DNA of 64,000 bases, taken from Rhipicephalus microplus (taxonomy: Eukaryota; Arthropoda; Arachnida; Ixodida; Ixodidae). The first letter of the stretch is position 1. Each line of letters opens with the position of its first letter. The translations under genes and the position numbers were made by a program. Location: the NCBI RefSeq assembly GCF_043290135.1, contig NC_134707.1, forward strand, positions 143,035,319 to 143,099,318. Direction: 5' to 3'. Of this stretch, positions 1 through 12,930 are shown in pieces. The notes below the pieces were generated by a model, which saw only the letters and a program-made list of their open reading frames with translations, searched no databases and was not told the DNA's origin.

Positions 1-609
1 AGAAACTCGGCAACTAGAAACCCAACAACCAGAAACTCCACAACTAGAAACTCCACAAGTTGAAACCCAACAAATAGATACTCCACAACTACAGACTCCG
101 CAACTTGAAACACAACAACTAGATACTCCACAACTACAAATTCCGCAACTAGAAACTCCACAACTGGAAACTCCGCAACTAGAAACACCACAGCTTGAAA
201 CTCCACAGCTTGAGACTTCGCGACTAGAAACTCAGAACTAGAAACTCAACAACTAGACACTCCACCACTAGAAACTCCACAACTAGGAACTCTACAACTT
301 CAAAATCCACCACTAAAAACTCCTCAACACTGAAACTCCACAACTAGATACTCCACAACTACAAACTCCACAGCTAGAAACTCCACAACCTGAAACTCCA
401 CAACAAGATACTCCGCAACTAAAAACTGCACAACTAGAAACTCCACAAGTAGAAACTCCACAACTAGAAACTCCGCAACTAGAAACTCTGCAACTAGATA
501 CTCCGCAACTAGAAACTCCACAGCTAGAAACTTCACAACTTAAAACACCACAACTAGATACTCCACAACTACAAATTCCACAACTAGAAACTCCACAAAT
601 GGAAACTCC

Positions 610-1400
610 ACAACTAGAAACTCCGCCAATAGAAACTCCACAGCTAGAAACTCCACAACTAGGCACTCAACAACTAGAAACTCCACACCTATATATTCCA
701 CAACTTGAAATTCCACAACTAAAACTCCTTAACTAGAAACTCCACAACTAGAAACTCTGCAACTCGAGCCTCCCCAACTAGAAACTCCACAAATAAAAAC
801 TCTGCAACTAGAAACTCCGCAACTAAAAACTCTGCAACTAGAAAATTCGCAACTAGAAACTCCACAGCTAGAAACCCCACAACTATAAACTTCACTACAA
901 GAAACTCAACAACTAGAGACTGCAGAACTAGAAACTCCACAACTAGAAAACTCCGCAACTAGAAACTCTGCAACTACATACTCCGCAACTAGAAACTCCA
1001 CAGCTAGAAACTCTACAACTAGAAAAACCACATCTAGAAACTCCGCAAAAACAAACTCTGCAACTAGAAACTCCACAATTAGAATTTCCACAGCTAGATA
1101 CTCCACAACTACGAATTCCACAACTAGAAACTCCGCAACTAGAAGTATCGCAACTAGAATTTCCACAGCTAGAAACTCAACAACTTGAGACTTCGCAACT
1201 AGAAACTCGGCAACTAGAAACCCAACAACCAGAAACTCCACAACTAGAAACTCCACAAGTTGAAACCCAACAAATAGATACTCCACAACTACAGACTCCA
1301 CAACTAGAAACTCCCACAGTAGAAACTCCACAACTTGAAACTCCGCAAATAGAAACTCCGAAACAAGAAACTCCACAACTAGAAAACTCCGCAACGTGAA
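610..1400 (+). repeat. Copy 1 of a ~790-bp segment duplicated at 2,979-bp spacing
   Basis: Diagnostic variants align with positions 3,589-4,379 at a constant offset of 2,979. Examples are the CCGCCAATAG monomer (625 and 3,604), the CCTATATATTCC variant (688 and 3,667), and the 16-mer followed by AACGTG (1,383 and 4,362). To the left and right of these limits the variant order no longer matches. A few single-base differences separate the copies, so this event is older than the duplications in the middle and right of the window. Confidence 0.85.
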
Positions 1401-3588
1401 ACTCCAAAACTGGAAACTCCGCAACTAGAAACTCCACAGCTAGAAACTCCACAACTTGATACTTCGCGACTAGAAACTCAGCAACTAGAAACTCAACAAC
1501 TAGAAGCTCCACCACTAGAAACTCCACAACTAGAAACTCCGCAACTAGAAACTCCACAACTAGACACTCAACAACTAGAAACTCGACACCTATAAATTCC
1601 ACAACTTGAAACTCCACAACTAAAACTCCACAACTAGAAACTCCACAACTAGAAACTCCACAACTAGAAACTCTGCAACTAGAAACTCCGCAACTAGGAA
1701 CACTGGAAATAGAAAATCTACAGCTAGAAACTCGAAAACAAAAAAACTCCAACTAGAAACTCCACAACTAGAAACTGCACAACTAGAAACTCCACAAATA
1801 GACACTCCACAACTAGAAACACCACAACTAGAGACTTCACAACTAGGAACTCAAAAATTGAGACTCCACAACTAGAAACTACACAGATAGAAATTCCACA
1901 ACTGGAAACTGCACAACTGAAAACTTCACAACTAGAAACTCTACAGCTAGAAACTCCACAACTTGAGACTTCGCAAATAGAAACCCCTCAACTAGAAACT
2001 GCGTAACTAGAAACTCCACAACTTGAAACTCTGAAACTCGAAACTCTGCAACTAGAAAATCCACAACTATAAACTCAAGTAGAAACTCCCCAACTGGAAA
2101 CTCCGCCACTAGAAACTCTGCAACTAGAAAATCCACAACTAGAAACTTCACAACTAGAAACTCCCCAACAAAAAACTCCACAACTAGAAACTCCACAACT
2201 AGAAACTCCACAACTAGAGACTGCACAACTAGAGACTTTGCATTTAGAAACTCCTCAGATAGAAACTACACAACTAAAAACACCACGACTAGAAATTCCA
2301 TAAGTAGAAACTCCACAGCTAGAATTTCCACAACTAGAAACCCCTCAACTAGAAACTCCACAGCTAGGAACTCTGCAAATAGAAAATCTACAACTAGAAA
2401 CTCGAAAACTAATAACTCCAACTAGAAACTCCACAACTAGAAACTTCACAACTAGAAACTCCACAAATGGGCACTCCACAACTAGAAACTCCACAACTAG
2501 AGACTCCACAACTAGGAACTCCACAAATATAGACTCCACAACTACAAACTACACAGATTGAAACTACACAACTTGAAACTCCACAACCAGAAACTCTGCA
2601 ACTAGAAACTCCGCAACTAAAAACTCCACAACTAAAAAATCCACAACTAGAAACTCCACAACTAGAAACTCCGCAACTAGAAACCCGACCACTAGAAACT
2701 CACAAATAGAAACTCCACAACTATAAATTCCACAACTTGAAACTCCACAGCTAGAAACTCCACAACTAGAAATTCCACAACTGGAAACTCCACAGCTAGA
2801 AAGTCCACAACTAGAAACTCTGCAACTAGAAACTCCGCAACTAGAAACTCCACAGCTAGAAAATCCACCACTAGAAACTCCACAACTAGCAACTCCACAA
2901 CTACAGACTCCACAACTAGAAAACTCCGCAACTAGAAACTCCCAACTAGACCCTCCGCAACTAGAAACTCTACAACTTCACAATCCACAACTAAAAACTC
3001 CACAATTTGAAACTCTACAACTAGATACTCCACAACTACAAACTCCACAACTTGAGACTTCGCAACTAGAAACTCGGCAACTTGAATCTCCGCAAATAGA
3101 AACTCCGAAACTAGAAACTCCACAACTAGAAAACTCCGCAACGTGAAACTCTGCAACTAGAAACTCCGCAATTAGAAACTCCACAGCTAGAAACTTCACT
3201 ACTTGAAACACCACAACTAGATACTCCACAACTACGAATTCCACAACTAGGAACTCCACAACTAGAAACTCCGCAACTAGAAGCTTCGCAACTAGAATTT
3301 TTACAGCTAGAAACTCAACAACTTGAGACTTCGCAACTAGAAACTCGGCAACTAGAAACCCAACAACCAGAAACTCGACAACTAGAAACTCCACAAGTTG
3401 AAACCCAACAAATAGATACTCCACAACTACAGACTCCACAACTAGAAAACTCCGCAACGTGAAACTCTGCAACTAGAAACTCCGCAATTAGAAACTCCAC
3501 AGCTAGAAACTTCACTACTTGAAACACCACAACTAGATACTCCACAACTACGAATTACACAACTACAAATTCCGCAACTAGAAACTCC

Positions 3589-4379
3589 ACAACTGGAAAC
3601 TCCGCCAATAGAAACTCCACAGCTAGAAACTCCACAACTAGGCACTCAACAACTAGAAACTCCACACCTATATATTCCACAACTTGAAACTCCACAACTA
3701 AAACTCCTTAACTAGAAACTCCACAACTAGAAACTCTGCAACTCGAGTCTCCCCAACTAGAAACTCCACAAATAAAAACTCTGCAACTAGAAACTCCGCA
3801 ACTAAAAACTCTGCAACTAGAAAATTCGCAACTAGAAACTCCACAGCTAGAAACCCCACAACTATAAACTTCACTACAAGAAACTCAACAACTAGAGACT
3901 GCAGAACTAGAAACTCCACAACTAGAAATCTCCGCAACTAGAAACTCTGCAACTACATACTCCGCAACTAAAAACTCCACAGCTAGAAACTCTACAACTA
4001 GAAAAACCACATCTAGAAACTCCGCAAAAACAAACTCTGCAACTAGAAACTCCACAACTAGAATTTCCACAGCTAGATACTCCACAACTACGAATTCCAC
4101 AACTAGAAACTCCGCAACTAGAAGCTTCCCAACTAGAATTTCCACAGCTAGAAACTCAACAACTTGAGACTTCGCAACTAGAAACTCGGCAACTAGAAAC
4201 CCAACAACCAGAAACTCCACAACAAGAAACTCCACAAGTTGAAACCCAACAAATAGATACTCCACAACTACAGACTCCACAACTAGAAACTCCCACAGTA
4301 GAAACTCCACAACTTGAAACTCCGCAAATAGAAAGTCCGAAACTAGAAACTCCACAACTAGAAAACTCCGCAACGTGAA
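3589..4379 (+). repeat. Copy 2 of the ~790-bp segment
   Basis: This matches 610-1,400 at offset 2,979 with scattered single-base differences. It shares the ACTCCTTAACTAG monomer, the CTACAAGAAACTC variant and the CATCTAGAAAC variant. The match ends just after the AACGTGAAAC monomer, where copy 1 continues with a different monomer order. Confidence 0.85.
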
Positions 4380-5253
4380 ACTCTGCAACTAGAAACTCCG
4401 CAATCAGAAACTCCACAGCTAGAAACTTCACTACTTGAAACACCACAACTAGATACTCCATAACTACGAATTCCACAACTACAAATTCCGCAACTAGAAA
4501 CTCCAAAACTGGAAACTCCGCAACTAGAAACTCCACAGCTAGAAACTTCACTACTTGAAACACCACAACTAGATACTCCACAACTACGAATTCCACAACT
4601 ACAAATTCCGCAACTAGAAACTTCAAAACTGGAAACTCCGCAAGTAGAAACTCCACAGCTAGAAACTCCACAACTTGATACTTCGCGACTAGAAACTCAG
4701 CAACTAGAAACTCAACAACTTGAAACTCCACCACTAGATACTCCACAACTAGGAACTCTACAACTTCAAAATCCATAACTAAAAACTCCTCAACTTGAAA
4801 CTCCACAACTAGATACTCCACAACTACAAACTCCACCACTAGAAACTCCACAACCTGAAACTCCGCAACCAGAAACTCCGCAACTAAAAACTCCACAACT
4901 AGAAACTCCACAGCTACAGACTCCACAACTTGAAACACCACAACTAGATACTCCACAACTAAAAATTCCGCAACTAGAAACTCCACAACTAGAAACTCCG
5001 CAACTAGAAACTCCCCAACTAGAAACTCCACAACTAGAATCTCTGCAACTAGAAACTCCGCAACTAGAAACTCCACAGCTACAAAGCCCACAACTATATA
5101 CTTCACAACTAGCAACTCAACAACTAGAAACTGCACAACTAGAGACTCCGCCACTACAAACTCCACAGCTAGTAACTCCGCAACTAGAAACTCCACAACT
5201 TGAAACTCCGCCACTAGAATCTCCACAACTAGAAAACTCCACAACTAGAAACT

Positions 5254-6060
5254 GTGCAACTAGAAACTCCACAACTAGAAACTCCACAGCTAGAAACTCC
5301 ACAACTTGAAACACCACAACACGATACTCCACAACTACAAATTCCACAACTAGAAACTCCACAACTAGAAACTCCGCAACTAGAAACTCCGCAACTAGAA
5401 ACTCTGCAACTAGAAACTTTACAGCTAGAAACTCCCCAACTTGAGACTTCGCAAATAGAAAATCGTCAACTGGAAACTGAACCACTAGAAACTCCACAGC
5501 TAGAAACTCCACAACTTAAAACCCAACATATAGATACTCCACAACTACAGACTCCACAACTTGAAACACCACAACTAGATACTCCACAACTACAAATTCC
5601 GCAACTAGAAACTCCACAACTAGAAACTCCGCAACTAGAAACTCCCCAACTAGAAACTCCACAACTAGAATCTCTGCAACTAGAAACTCCGCAACTACAA
5701 ACTCCACAGCTAGAAACTCCACAACTTGAAACACCACAACACGATACTCCACAACTACAAATTCCACAACTAGAAACTCCACAACTAGAAACTCCGCAAC
5801 TAGATACTCCGCAACTAGAAACTCCGCAACTAGAAACTACACAGCTAGAAACCCCACAACTAGAAACTTCACAACTAGCAACTCAACAACTAGAGACTGC
5901 ACAACTAGAGACTCCGCAACTAGAAACTCCACAGCTAGTAACTCCGCAACCAGAAACTCCACAACTTGAAACTCCGCCACTAGAATCTCCACAACTAGAA
6001 AACTCCGCAGCTAGAAACTCTGCCACTAGAAACTCCGCAACTAGAAACTCCACAGCTTGA
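5254..6060 (+). other. Longest + strand open frame (268 codons, LETPQ repeats), by-product
   Basis: In this frame the monomer is CTA GAA ACT CCA CAA, giving LETPQ, and near the end a 16-bp monomer moves the frame to RNSTT (AGA AAC TCC ACA ACT). The same region is simultaneously open on - as VEFLV. The frame recurs at 12,810-13,451 with a loss of 165 bp, a multiple of 15. Nothing suggests a real protein beyond the repeat itself; a secreted or surface repeat protein was considered and judged unlikely because phase is lost every few hundred bases across the array. Confidence 0.88.
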
Positions 6061-7389
6061 AACTCCACAACTTGAAACACCACAATTAGATACTCCACAA
6101 CTACAAATTCCACAACTAGAAACTCCACAACTAGAAACTCCGCAACCAGAAACTCCTCAACTAAAACTCCACAACTTGAGACTTCGCAAATAGAAACTCG
6201 GCAACTAGAAACTCAACAACTAGAAACACCACAGTTAGAAACTCCACAACCAGAAACTCCACAACTTGAGAGTTCGCAACTAGAAACTCCACAACTAGAA
6301 ACTCCGCAACTAGAAACTCTACAACTACAAACTTTACAATTAGACACTCAACAACTTGAGACTTTGCAAATAGAAACTCGTCAACTGGAAACTGAATCAC
6401 TAGAAACTCCACAGCTAGAAACTCCACAACTAGAAACTCCACAGCTTGAAACCCGACAAATATATACTCCACAACCACAGACTCCACAACTTGAAACACC
6501 ACAACTAGATACTCCACAACTACAAATTCTGCAACTAGAAACACCACAACTGGAAACTCCGCAACTAGAAACTCCACAGTTAGAAACTCGACAACTTGAG
6601 ACTTCGCGACTAGGAACTCAGCAACTAGAAACTCAACAACTAGAAACTCCAACACTAGAAACTCCACAACTAGGAACTCTACAATTTCAAAATCCACAAC
6701 TAAAAACTGCTCAACTTGAAACTCCACAACTAGATACTCCACAACTATAAACTTCACAACTAAAAACTCCACAACCTGAAACTCCGCAACCAGAGACTCC
6801 GCAACTAAAACTCCACAGCTACAAATTCCACAACGAGAAACTCCGCAACTGGAAACTCCGCAACTAGAAACTTTACAGCTAGAAACTCCAACACTTGAGA
6901 CTTCGCGAATAGAAACTCGTCAACTGGAAACTCAACCACTAGAAACTCCAAAGCTAGAAACTCCACAACTAGACACTCAACAACTAGAAACTCCACACCT
7001 ATAAATTCCACAACTTGAAACTCCACAACTAAAACTCCACAACTAGAAACTCCACAACTAGAAACTCTGCAACTCGAAACTCTGCAACTCGAAACTCTCC
7101 AACTAGAAACTCCACAACTAGAAACTCTGCAACTAGAAACTCCGCAACTAGAAACTCTGCAACTAGCAACTCAACAACTAGATACTCCACAACTACAAGT
7201 TCCACAACTAGAAACCCCACAACTAGAAACTCCACAACTAGGAACTCTGCAAATAGAAAATCTACAACTAGGAACTCAAAAACTAAAAACTCCAACTAGA
7301 AACTCTACAACTAGAAACTTCACAACTAGAAACTCCACAAATAGACACTCCACAACTAGAAACTCCACAACTAGGAACTCCACAACTAG

Positions 7390-7440
7390 CAACTTCAAAA
7401 TTGAGACTCCACAACTAGAAACTACACAGATTGAAATTCC
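7390..7440 (+). repeat. Higher-order marker AAAATTGAGAC (TTCAAAA type), representative copy
   Basis: A diagnostic out-of-phase monomer pair, one base short, followed by ACTACACAGATTGAA. Copies lie near 1,855, 7,397, 9,460, 12,227, 14,908, 18,250, 20,191, 24,767, 26,470, 29,812, 31,753, 35,553, 36,179, 38,120, 41,891, 46,427, 52,300, 56,749, 60,387 and 63,990. Two forms exist: TTCAAAATTGAGAC, followed by GATTGAAATTCC, and CTCCAAAATTGAGAC, usually followed by GAATTTCC. They mark two higher-order subfamilies. No function is implied. Confidence 0.85.
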
Positions 7441-7450
7441 ACAACTAGAA

Positions 7451-10400
7451 AAGCCACAACACGATACTCCACAACTACAAATTCCACAACTAGAAACTCC
7501 ACAACTAGAAACTCCGCAACTAGAAACTGCGCAACTAGAAAATCCGCAACTAGAAACTCCACAGCTAGAAACTCCACAACTTGAGACTTTGCAACTAGAA
7601 ACTCGGACTCTAGAATCTCCACAACTAGAAGCTCTGCAACTAGAAACTCCGCAGCTACAAACTCCGCAACTAGAAACTCCACAGCTAGAAACTCCACAAC
7701 TTGAGACTTCGCAAATAGAAACTCGTCAACTAGAAACTCAACAACTAGAAACTTCCATCTAGACACTCCGCAACTAGGAACTCTGCAACTTCAAAATCCA
7801 CAGCTAGAAACTCCACAATTTGAGACTTCGCGACTAGAAACTCAGCAACTAGAAACTCAACAACTAGAAACTCCACCACTAGAAACTCCACAACTAGGAA
7901 CTCTACAACTTCAAAATCCACAACTAAAAACTCCTCAATTTGAAACTCCACAACAAGATACTCCGCAACTACCAACTCCACCACTAGAAACTCCACAACC
8001 TGAAACTCCGCAACCAGAAACTCCGCAACACAAAACTCCACAACTAGAATCTCCACAAGTAGAAACTCCACAACTAGAAACTCCGCAACTATAAACTCCA
8101 CAACTAGACACTCAACAACTAGAAACTCGACACCTATAAATTCCACAACTTGAAATTCCACAACTTGAAACTCCACAACTAAAACTCCACAACTAGAAAC
8201 TCCACAACTAGAAACTCTGCATCTAGAAACTCCGAAACTAGAAACTCTGCAACTACAAACCCCGCTACTAGACACTCCACAGCTAGAAACCCCACAACTA
8301 TAAACTTCACAACTAGCAACTCAACAACTATAGACTGCACAACTAGAGACTCCGCACCTAGAAACTCCACAACTAGTAACTCCGCAACTAGAAACTTCAC
8401 AACTTGAAACTCCGCCACTAGAATCTCCACAACTAGAAAACTCCGCAACTAGAAACTCTGACACGAGAAACTCCACAACTAGAAACTCCACAGCTAGAAA
8501 CTCCACAACTTGAAACACCACAACACGATACTCCACAAGTACAAATTCCACAACTAGAAACTCCACAACTAGAAACTCCACAACTAGAAACTCTGCAACT
8601 AGAAACTCCACAGCTAGAAACTCCACAACTTGAGACTTCGCAACTAGAAACCCGACAACTAGAAACTCAACAACTACAAACTCCACACCTATAAATTCCT
8701 CAACTTGAAACTCCACAACTAAAACTCCACAACTAGAAACTCCACAACTAGAAACTCCACAACTAGAAACTCCGCAACTAGAAACTCCACAACTAGAAAC
8801 TCTGCAGCTAGAAACTCCGCAACTAGAAACTCTGCAAATAGAAATTTCGCAACTAAAAACTCCACAGCTAGAAACCCCTCAACTATACACTTCACAACTA
8901 TAAACTCAACAAATATAGACTACACAACTTGAGACTCCGCAACTAGAAACTCCGCAGCTAGAATCTCCGCAACTAGAAACTCCACAACTTGAAACTCTGC
9001 AAATCGAAACATTGCAACTAGAAAATCCACAACTATAAACTCAAGTAGAAACTCCCCAACTGAAAACTCCGCAACTAGAAACTCCCCAACTAGAAAATCC
9101 ACAACTAGAAACTTCACAACTAGAAACTCCCCAACAAGAAACTCCACAACTAAAAACTCCACAACTAGAGACTGCACAACTAGAGACTTTGCATTTAGAA
9201 ACTCCTCAGATAGAAACTACACAACTAGAAACTCCTCGACTAGAGATTCCATAAGTAGAAACTCCACAGCTAGAATTTCCACAACTAGAAACCCAAGAAT
9301 GAGGAACTCTGCAAATAGAAAATCTACAACTAGAAGCTCGAAAACTAAAAACTCCAACTAGAAACTCCACAACTAGAAACTTCACAACTAGAAACTCCAA
9401 AAATAGACACTCGACAACTAGAAACTCGACAACTAGAGACTCCACAACTAGGAACTCCAAAATTGAGACTCCACAACTAGAAACTACACAGATTGAATTT
9501 CCACAACTGGAAACTCCACAACTGGAAACTTCGCAACTAGAAACTCTGCAAGTGGAAACTTCACAGCTAGAAACTCCACAACTTGAAACCCAACATATAG
9601 ATACTCCACAACTACAGACTCCACAACTTGAAACACCAAAACTAGATACTCCACAACTACAAATTCCGCAACTAGAAACTCCACAACTAGAAAACCAGGC
9701 AACTAGAAACTCCCCAACTAGAATCTCCCCAACTAGAATCTCTGCAACTAGAAATTCTGCAACTAGAAACTTTGCAACTAGAAACTCCGCAAACTAGATA
9801 CTTTGCAACTAGAAACTCCGCAACTAGAAACTCCACAGCTAGAAACCCCACAACAATATACTTCAGAACTAGCAACTCAACAACTAGAGACTGCACAACT
9901 AGAGACTCTGCCACTACAAACTCCACAGCTAGTAACTCCGCAACTAGAAACTCCACAACTTCAAACTCCGCCACTAGAATCTCCACAACTAGAAAACTCC
10001 GCACCTAGAAACTCTGCAACTAGAAACTCCGCAACTAGAAACTTCACAGCTAGAAACTCCACAACTTGAAACACCACAACTAGATACTCCACAACTACAA
10101 ATTCCACAACTAGAAACTCCACAACTAGAAACTCCGCAATTAGAAACTCCGCAACTAGAAACTCCGCAACTAGAAACTCCACAGCTAGAAACTCCACAAC
10201 TTGAGACTTCGCAGATAGAAACTCGTCAACTAGAAACTCAACAACTAGAAACTTCCATCTAGACACTCCGCAACTAGGAACTCTACAACTTCAAAATCCA
10301 CAACTAAAAACTCCTCAACTTGAAACTCCACAACAAGATACAACACAACTACAAACTCCACCACTAAAAACTCCACAACCTGAATTTCCGCAACCAGAAA

Positions 10401-12462
10401 CTCCGCAACTCAAAACTCCACAACTAGAAACTCCCCAAGTAGAAACTCCACAACTAGAAACTCCGCAACTAGAAACTCCACAACTAGACACTCAACAACT
10501 AGAAACTCGACACCTATAAATTCCACAACTTGAAACTCCACAACTAAAACTCCACAACTAGAAACTCCACAACTAGAAACTCCACAACTAGAAACTCTGC
10601 AACTAGAAACTCCGCAACTAGAAACTCCACAGCTAGAAACCCCACAACTATGAACTTCACAACTAGAAACTCAACAACTAGAAACTCCCCAACTAGAAAC
10701 TCCACAACTAGAATCTCTGCAACTAGAAACTTCGCAACTAGAAACTCTGCAACTAGAAACTCCGCGACTAGAAACTACACAGCTAGAAACCCCGCAACTA
10801 GAAACTTCACAACTAGCAACTCAACAACTAGAGACTGCACAACTAGAGACTCCGCAACTAGAAACTCCACAGCTAGTAACTCCGCAACAAGAAACTCCGC
10901 AACTAGAAACTCCACAGCTAGAAACTCCACAACTTGAAACACCACAACTAGATACTCCACAACTACAAATTCCACAACTAGAAACTCCACAACTTCAAAC
11001 TCCACAACTAGAAACTCCGCAACTAGAAACTCCACAGCTAGAAACTCCACAACTTGAGACTTCGCAACAAGAAACTCGGCAACTAGAATCTCCACAACTA
11101 GAAACTCTGCAACTAGAAACTCCGCAGCTACAAACTCCACAACTAGAAACTCCACAGCTAGAAACTTCAACACTTGAGACTTCGCAAATAGAAACTCGTC
11201 AACTAGAAACTCAACAACTAGAAACTCCACAGCTAGAAACTCCATAACTAGAAACTCCACAACTAGAGACTCCACAACTAGAAACTCTACCACTAGAAAC
11301 TCCACAACTACAAACCTCACAACTAGAAACTCCACAACTAGAAACTCCGCAACTGAATACTCCACAGCCAGAAACTCTACAACTAGAAAAACAACATCTA
11401 GAAACTCCCCAACAACAAACTCTGCAACTAGAAACTCCACAAGTAGAATTTCCACAGCTAGAGACTCAACAACTAGAGACTTTTCAACTAAAAGCTCCAC
11501 AACTAGACACTCCACAACTAGAAATTCTGCAACTAGAAACCCGACAACTAGAAACTCAACAACTACAAACTTCACACCTATAAATTCCTCAACTGGAAAC
11601 GCCACAACTAAAACTCCACAACTAGAAACTCCACAACTAGAAACTCTGCAGCTAAAAACTCCGCAACTAGAAACTCTGCAAATAGAAACTCCGCAACTAG
11701 AAACTCCACAGCTAGAAACCCCTCAACTATAAACTTCACAACTAGAAACTTAACAACTAGAGACTGCACAACTCGAGACTCCGCAACTAGAAACTCCGCA
11801 GCTAGAAACTCCGCAACTAGAAACTGCACAACTTGAAACTCCGCTACTCGAAACTCTGCAACTAGAAAATCCACAACTATAAACCCAAGTAGAAACTCCC
11901 CAACTGGAAACTCCGCAACTAGAAACTCCACAACTAAAACTCCACAACTAGAAACTCCACAACTAGAAACTCCGCAACTAGAAACTCTGCAACTAGCAAC
12001 TCAAAAACTAGATACTCCACAACTACAAGTTCCACAACTAGAAACCCCACAACTAGAAACTCCACAACTAGGAACTCTGCAAATGGAAAATCTACAACTA
12101 GGAACTCAAAAACTAAAAACTCCAACTAGAAACTCTACAACTAGAAACTTCACAACTAGAAACTCCACAAATAGACACTCCACAACTAGAAACTCCACAA
12201 CTAGGAACTCCACAACTAGCAACTTCAAAATTGAGACTCCACAACTAGAAACTACACAGATTGAAATTCCACAACTAGAAACTCTACAACTGAAAACTCC
12301 GCAACTAGAAACTCTGCAACTAGAAACTTTACAGCTAGAAACTCCCCAACTTGAGACTTCGCAAATAGAAACTCGTCAACTGGAAACTGAACCACTAGAA
12401 ACTCCACAGCTAGAAACTCCACAGCTAGAAACTCCACAACTTGAAACCCAACATATAGATAC
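7451..12462 (+). repeat. Array segment with mixed higher-order cassettes, no gene
   Basis: This is continuous satellite. It carries single copies or fragments of blocks seen elsewhere. The TTCCATCTAGACAC monomer pair occurs near 7,750 and 10,250. The segment at about 8.9-9.7 kb resembles 19.7-20.4 kb, including the CATTTAGAAACTCC and ATTCCATAAGTAG variants. The AAAATTGAGAC marker lies near 9,460 and 12,227. The right part (from about 11,960) also matches 14,641 onward at offset 2,681. Reading frames are interrupted at each odd-length monomer. Confidence 0.8.
11604..11632 (+). repeat. Phase-shifting 14-bp monomer CTAAAACTCCACAA, representative copy
   Basis: One base of the A run is missing, or G and A are merged, relative to CTAGAAACTCC, so the monomer is 14 bp and both strands change frame. 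The same short monomer recurs near 1,619, 6,166, 7,028, 11,933, 13,551, 14,554, 16,337, 17,341, 17,715, 21,125, 26,116 and many later places, usually just after a CACACCTATAAATTCC or CTCCGCAACCAG block. A CTGAAACTCC version occurs in the 720-bp cassettes. Its fixed position shows that it is inherited within cassettes. Confidence 0.8.
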
Positions 12463-12930
12463 TCCACAGCTACAGACTCCACAACTTGAAACACCACAAC
12501 TAGATACTCCACAACTACAAATTCCGCAACTAGAAACTCCACAACTAGAAACTCCGCAACTAGAAAATCCCCAACTAGAAACTCCACAACTAGAATCTCT
12601 GCAACTAGAAACTCCGCAACTAGAAACTCCACAGCTACAAAGCCCACAACTATATACTTCACAACTAGCAACTCAACAACTAGAGACTGCACAACTAGAG
12701 ACTCCGCCACTACAAACTCCACAGCTAGTAACTCCGCAACTAGAAACTCCACAACTTGAAACTCCGCCACTAGAATCTCCACAACTAGAAAACTCCACAA
12801 CTAGAAACTGTGCAACTAGAAACTCCACAACTAGAAACTCCACAGCTAGAAACTCCACAACTTGAAACACCACAACACGATACTCCACAACTACAAATTC
12901 CACAACTAGAAACTCCACAACTAGAAACTT
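11960..12930 (+). repeat. Copy 1 of a ~970-bp segment at 2,681-bp spacing
   Basis: Positions 11,960-12,930 and about 14,641-15,611 share variant order at offset 2,681. The match includes the TTCAAAATTGAGAC marker (12,224 and 14,905), the block with CATATAGATACTCC, and the ACTATATACTTCAC monomer. The right limit is where copy 2 changes to CTAGGTACTCC monomers. The boundaries are approximate. Confidence 0.75.

Larger units (their letters stand above)
1..4906 (+). repeat. Left block of the array, relatively diverged monomers
   Basis: This stretch is entirely 15-bp satellite. By eye it has more private variants than the centre: GAATTTCC monomers, AACGTGAAAC monomers near 1,393, 3,138, 3,454 and 4,370, and frequent phase changes. 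It contains an internal duplication (610-1,400 against 3,589-4,379) and a shorter echo at 316-bp spacing near 3,138 and 3,454. No gene is present; the open frames on - are VEFLV and CGVSS pentapeptide repeats that hand over to each other wherever a monomer is not 15 bp. Confidence 0.85.
4907..7450 (+). repeat. Copy 1 of a ~2.5-kb segment (partner 12,463-14,961)
   Basis: The order of variant monomers matches 12,463-14,961. The offset is 7,556 at the left, 7,391 from about 5,840, then 7,526 and 7,511 toward the right. The steps of 165, 135 and 15 bp are exact multiples of the monomer, meaning whole monomers were lost or gained inside one copy. The shared right end is the AAAATTGAGAC marker near 7,397; the sequence then departs at about 7,450. 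Confidence 0.85.

Noticed and set aside
3330..3360. CENP-B box-like sequence in monomers with ACTTCGCAA and ACTCGGCAA
   Set aside because: The TTCG and CGG elements occur in neighbouring monomers, but the internal A and the third G of the required pattern do not line up; a computed motif scan would be needed to find a better match.
7740..7770. Heat-shock-type element around TTCCATCTAGA
   Set aside because: It resembles paired TTC and GAA half sites only loosely; GAA lies once per 15 bp in one orientation, and proper alternating half sites are absent.
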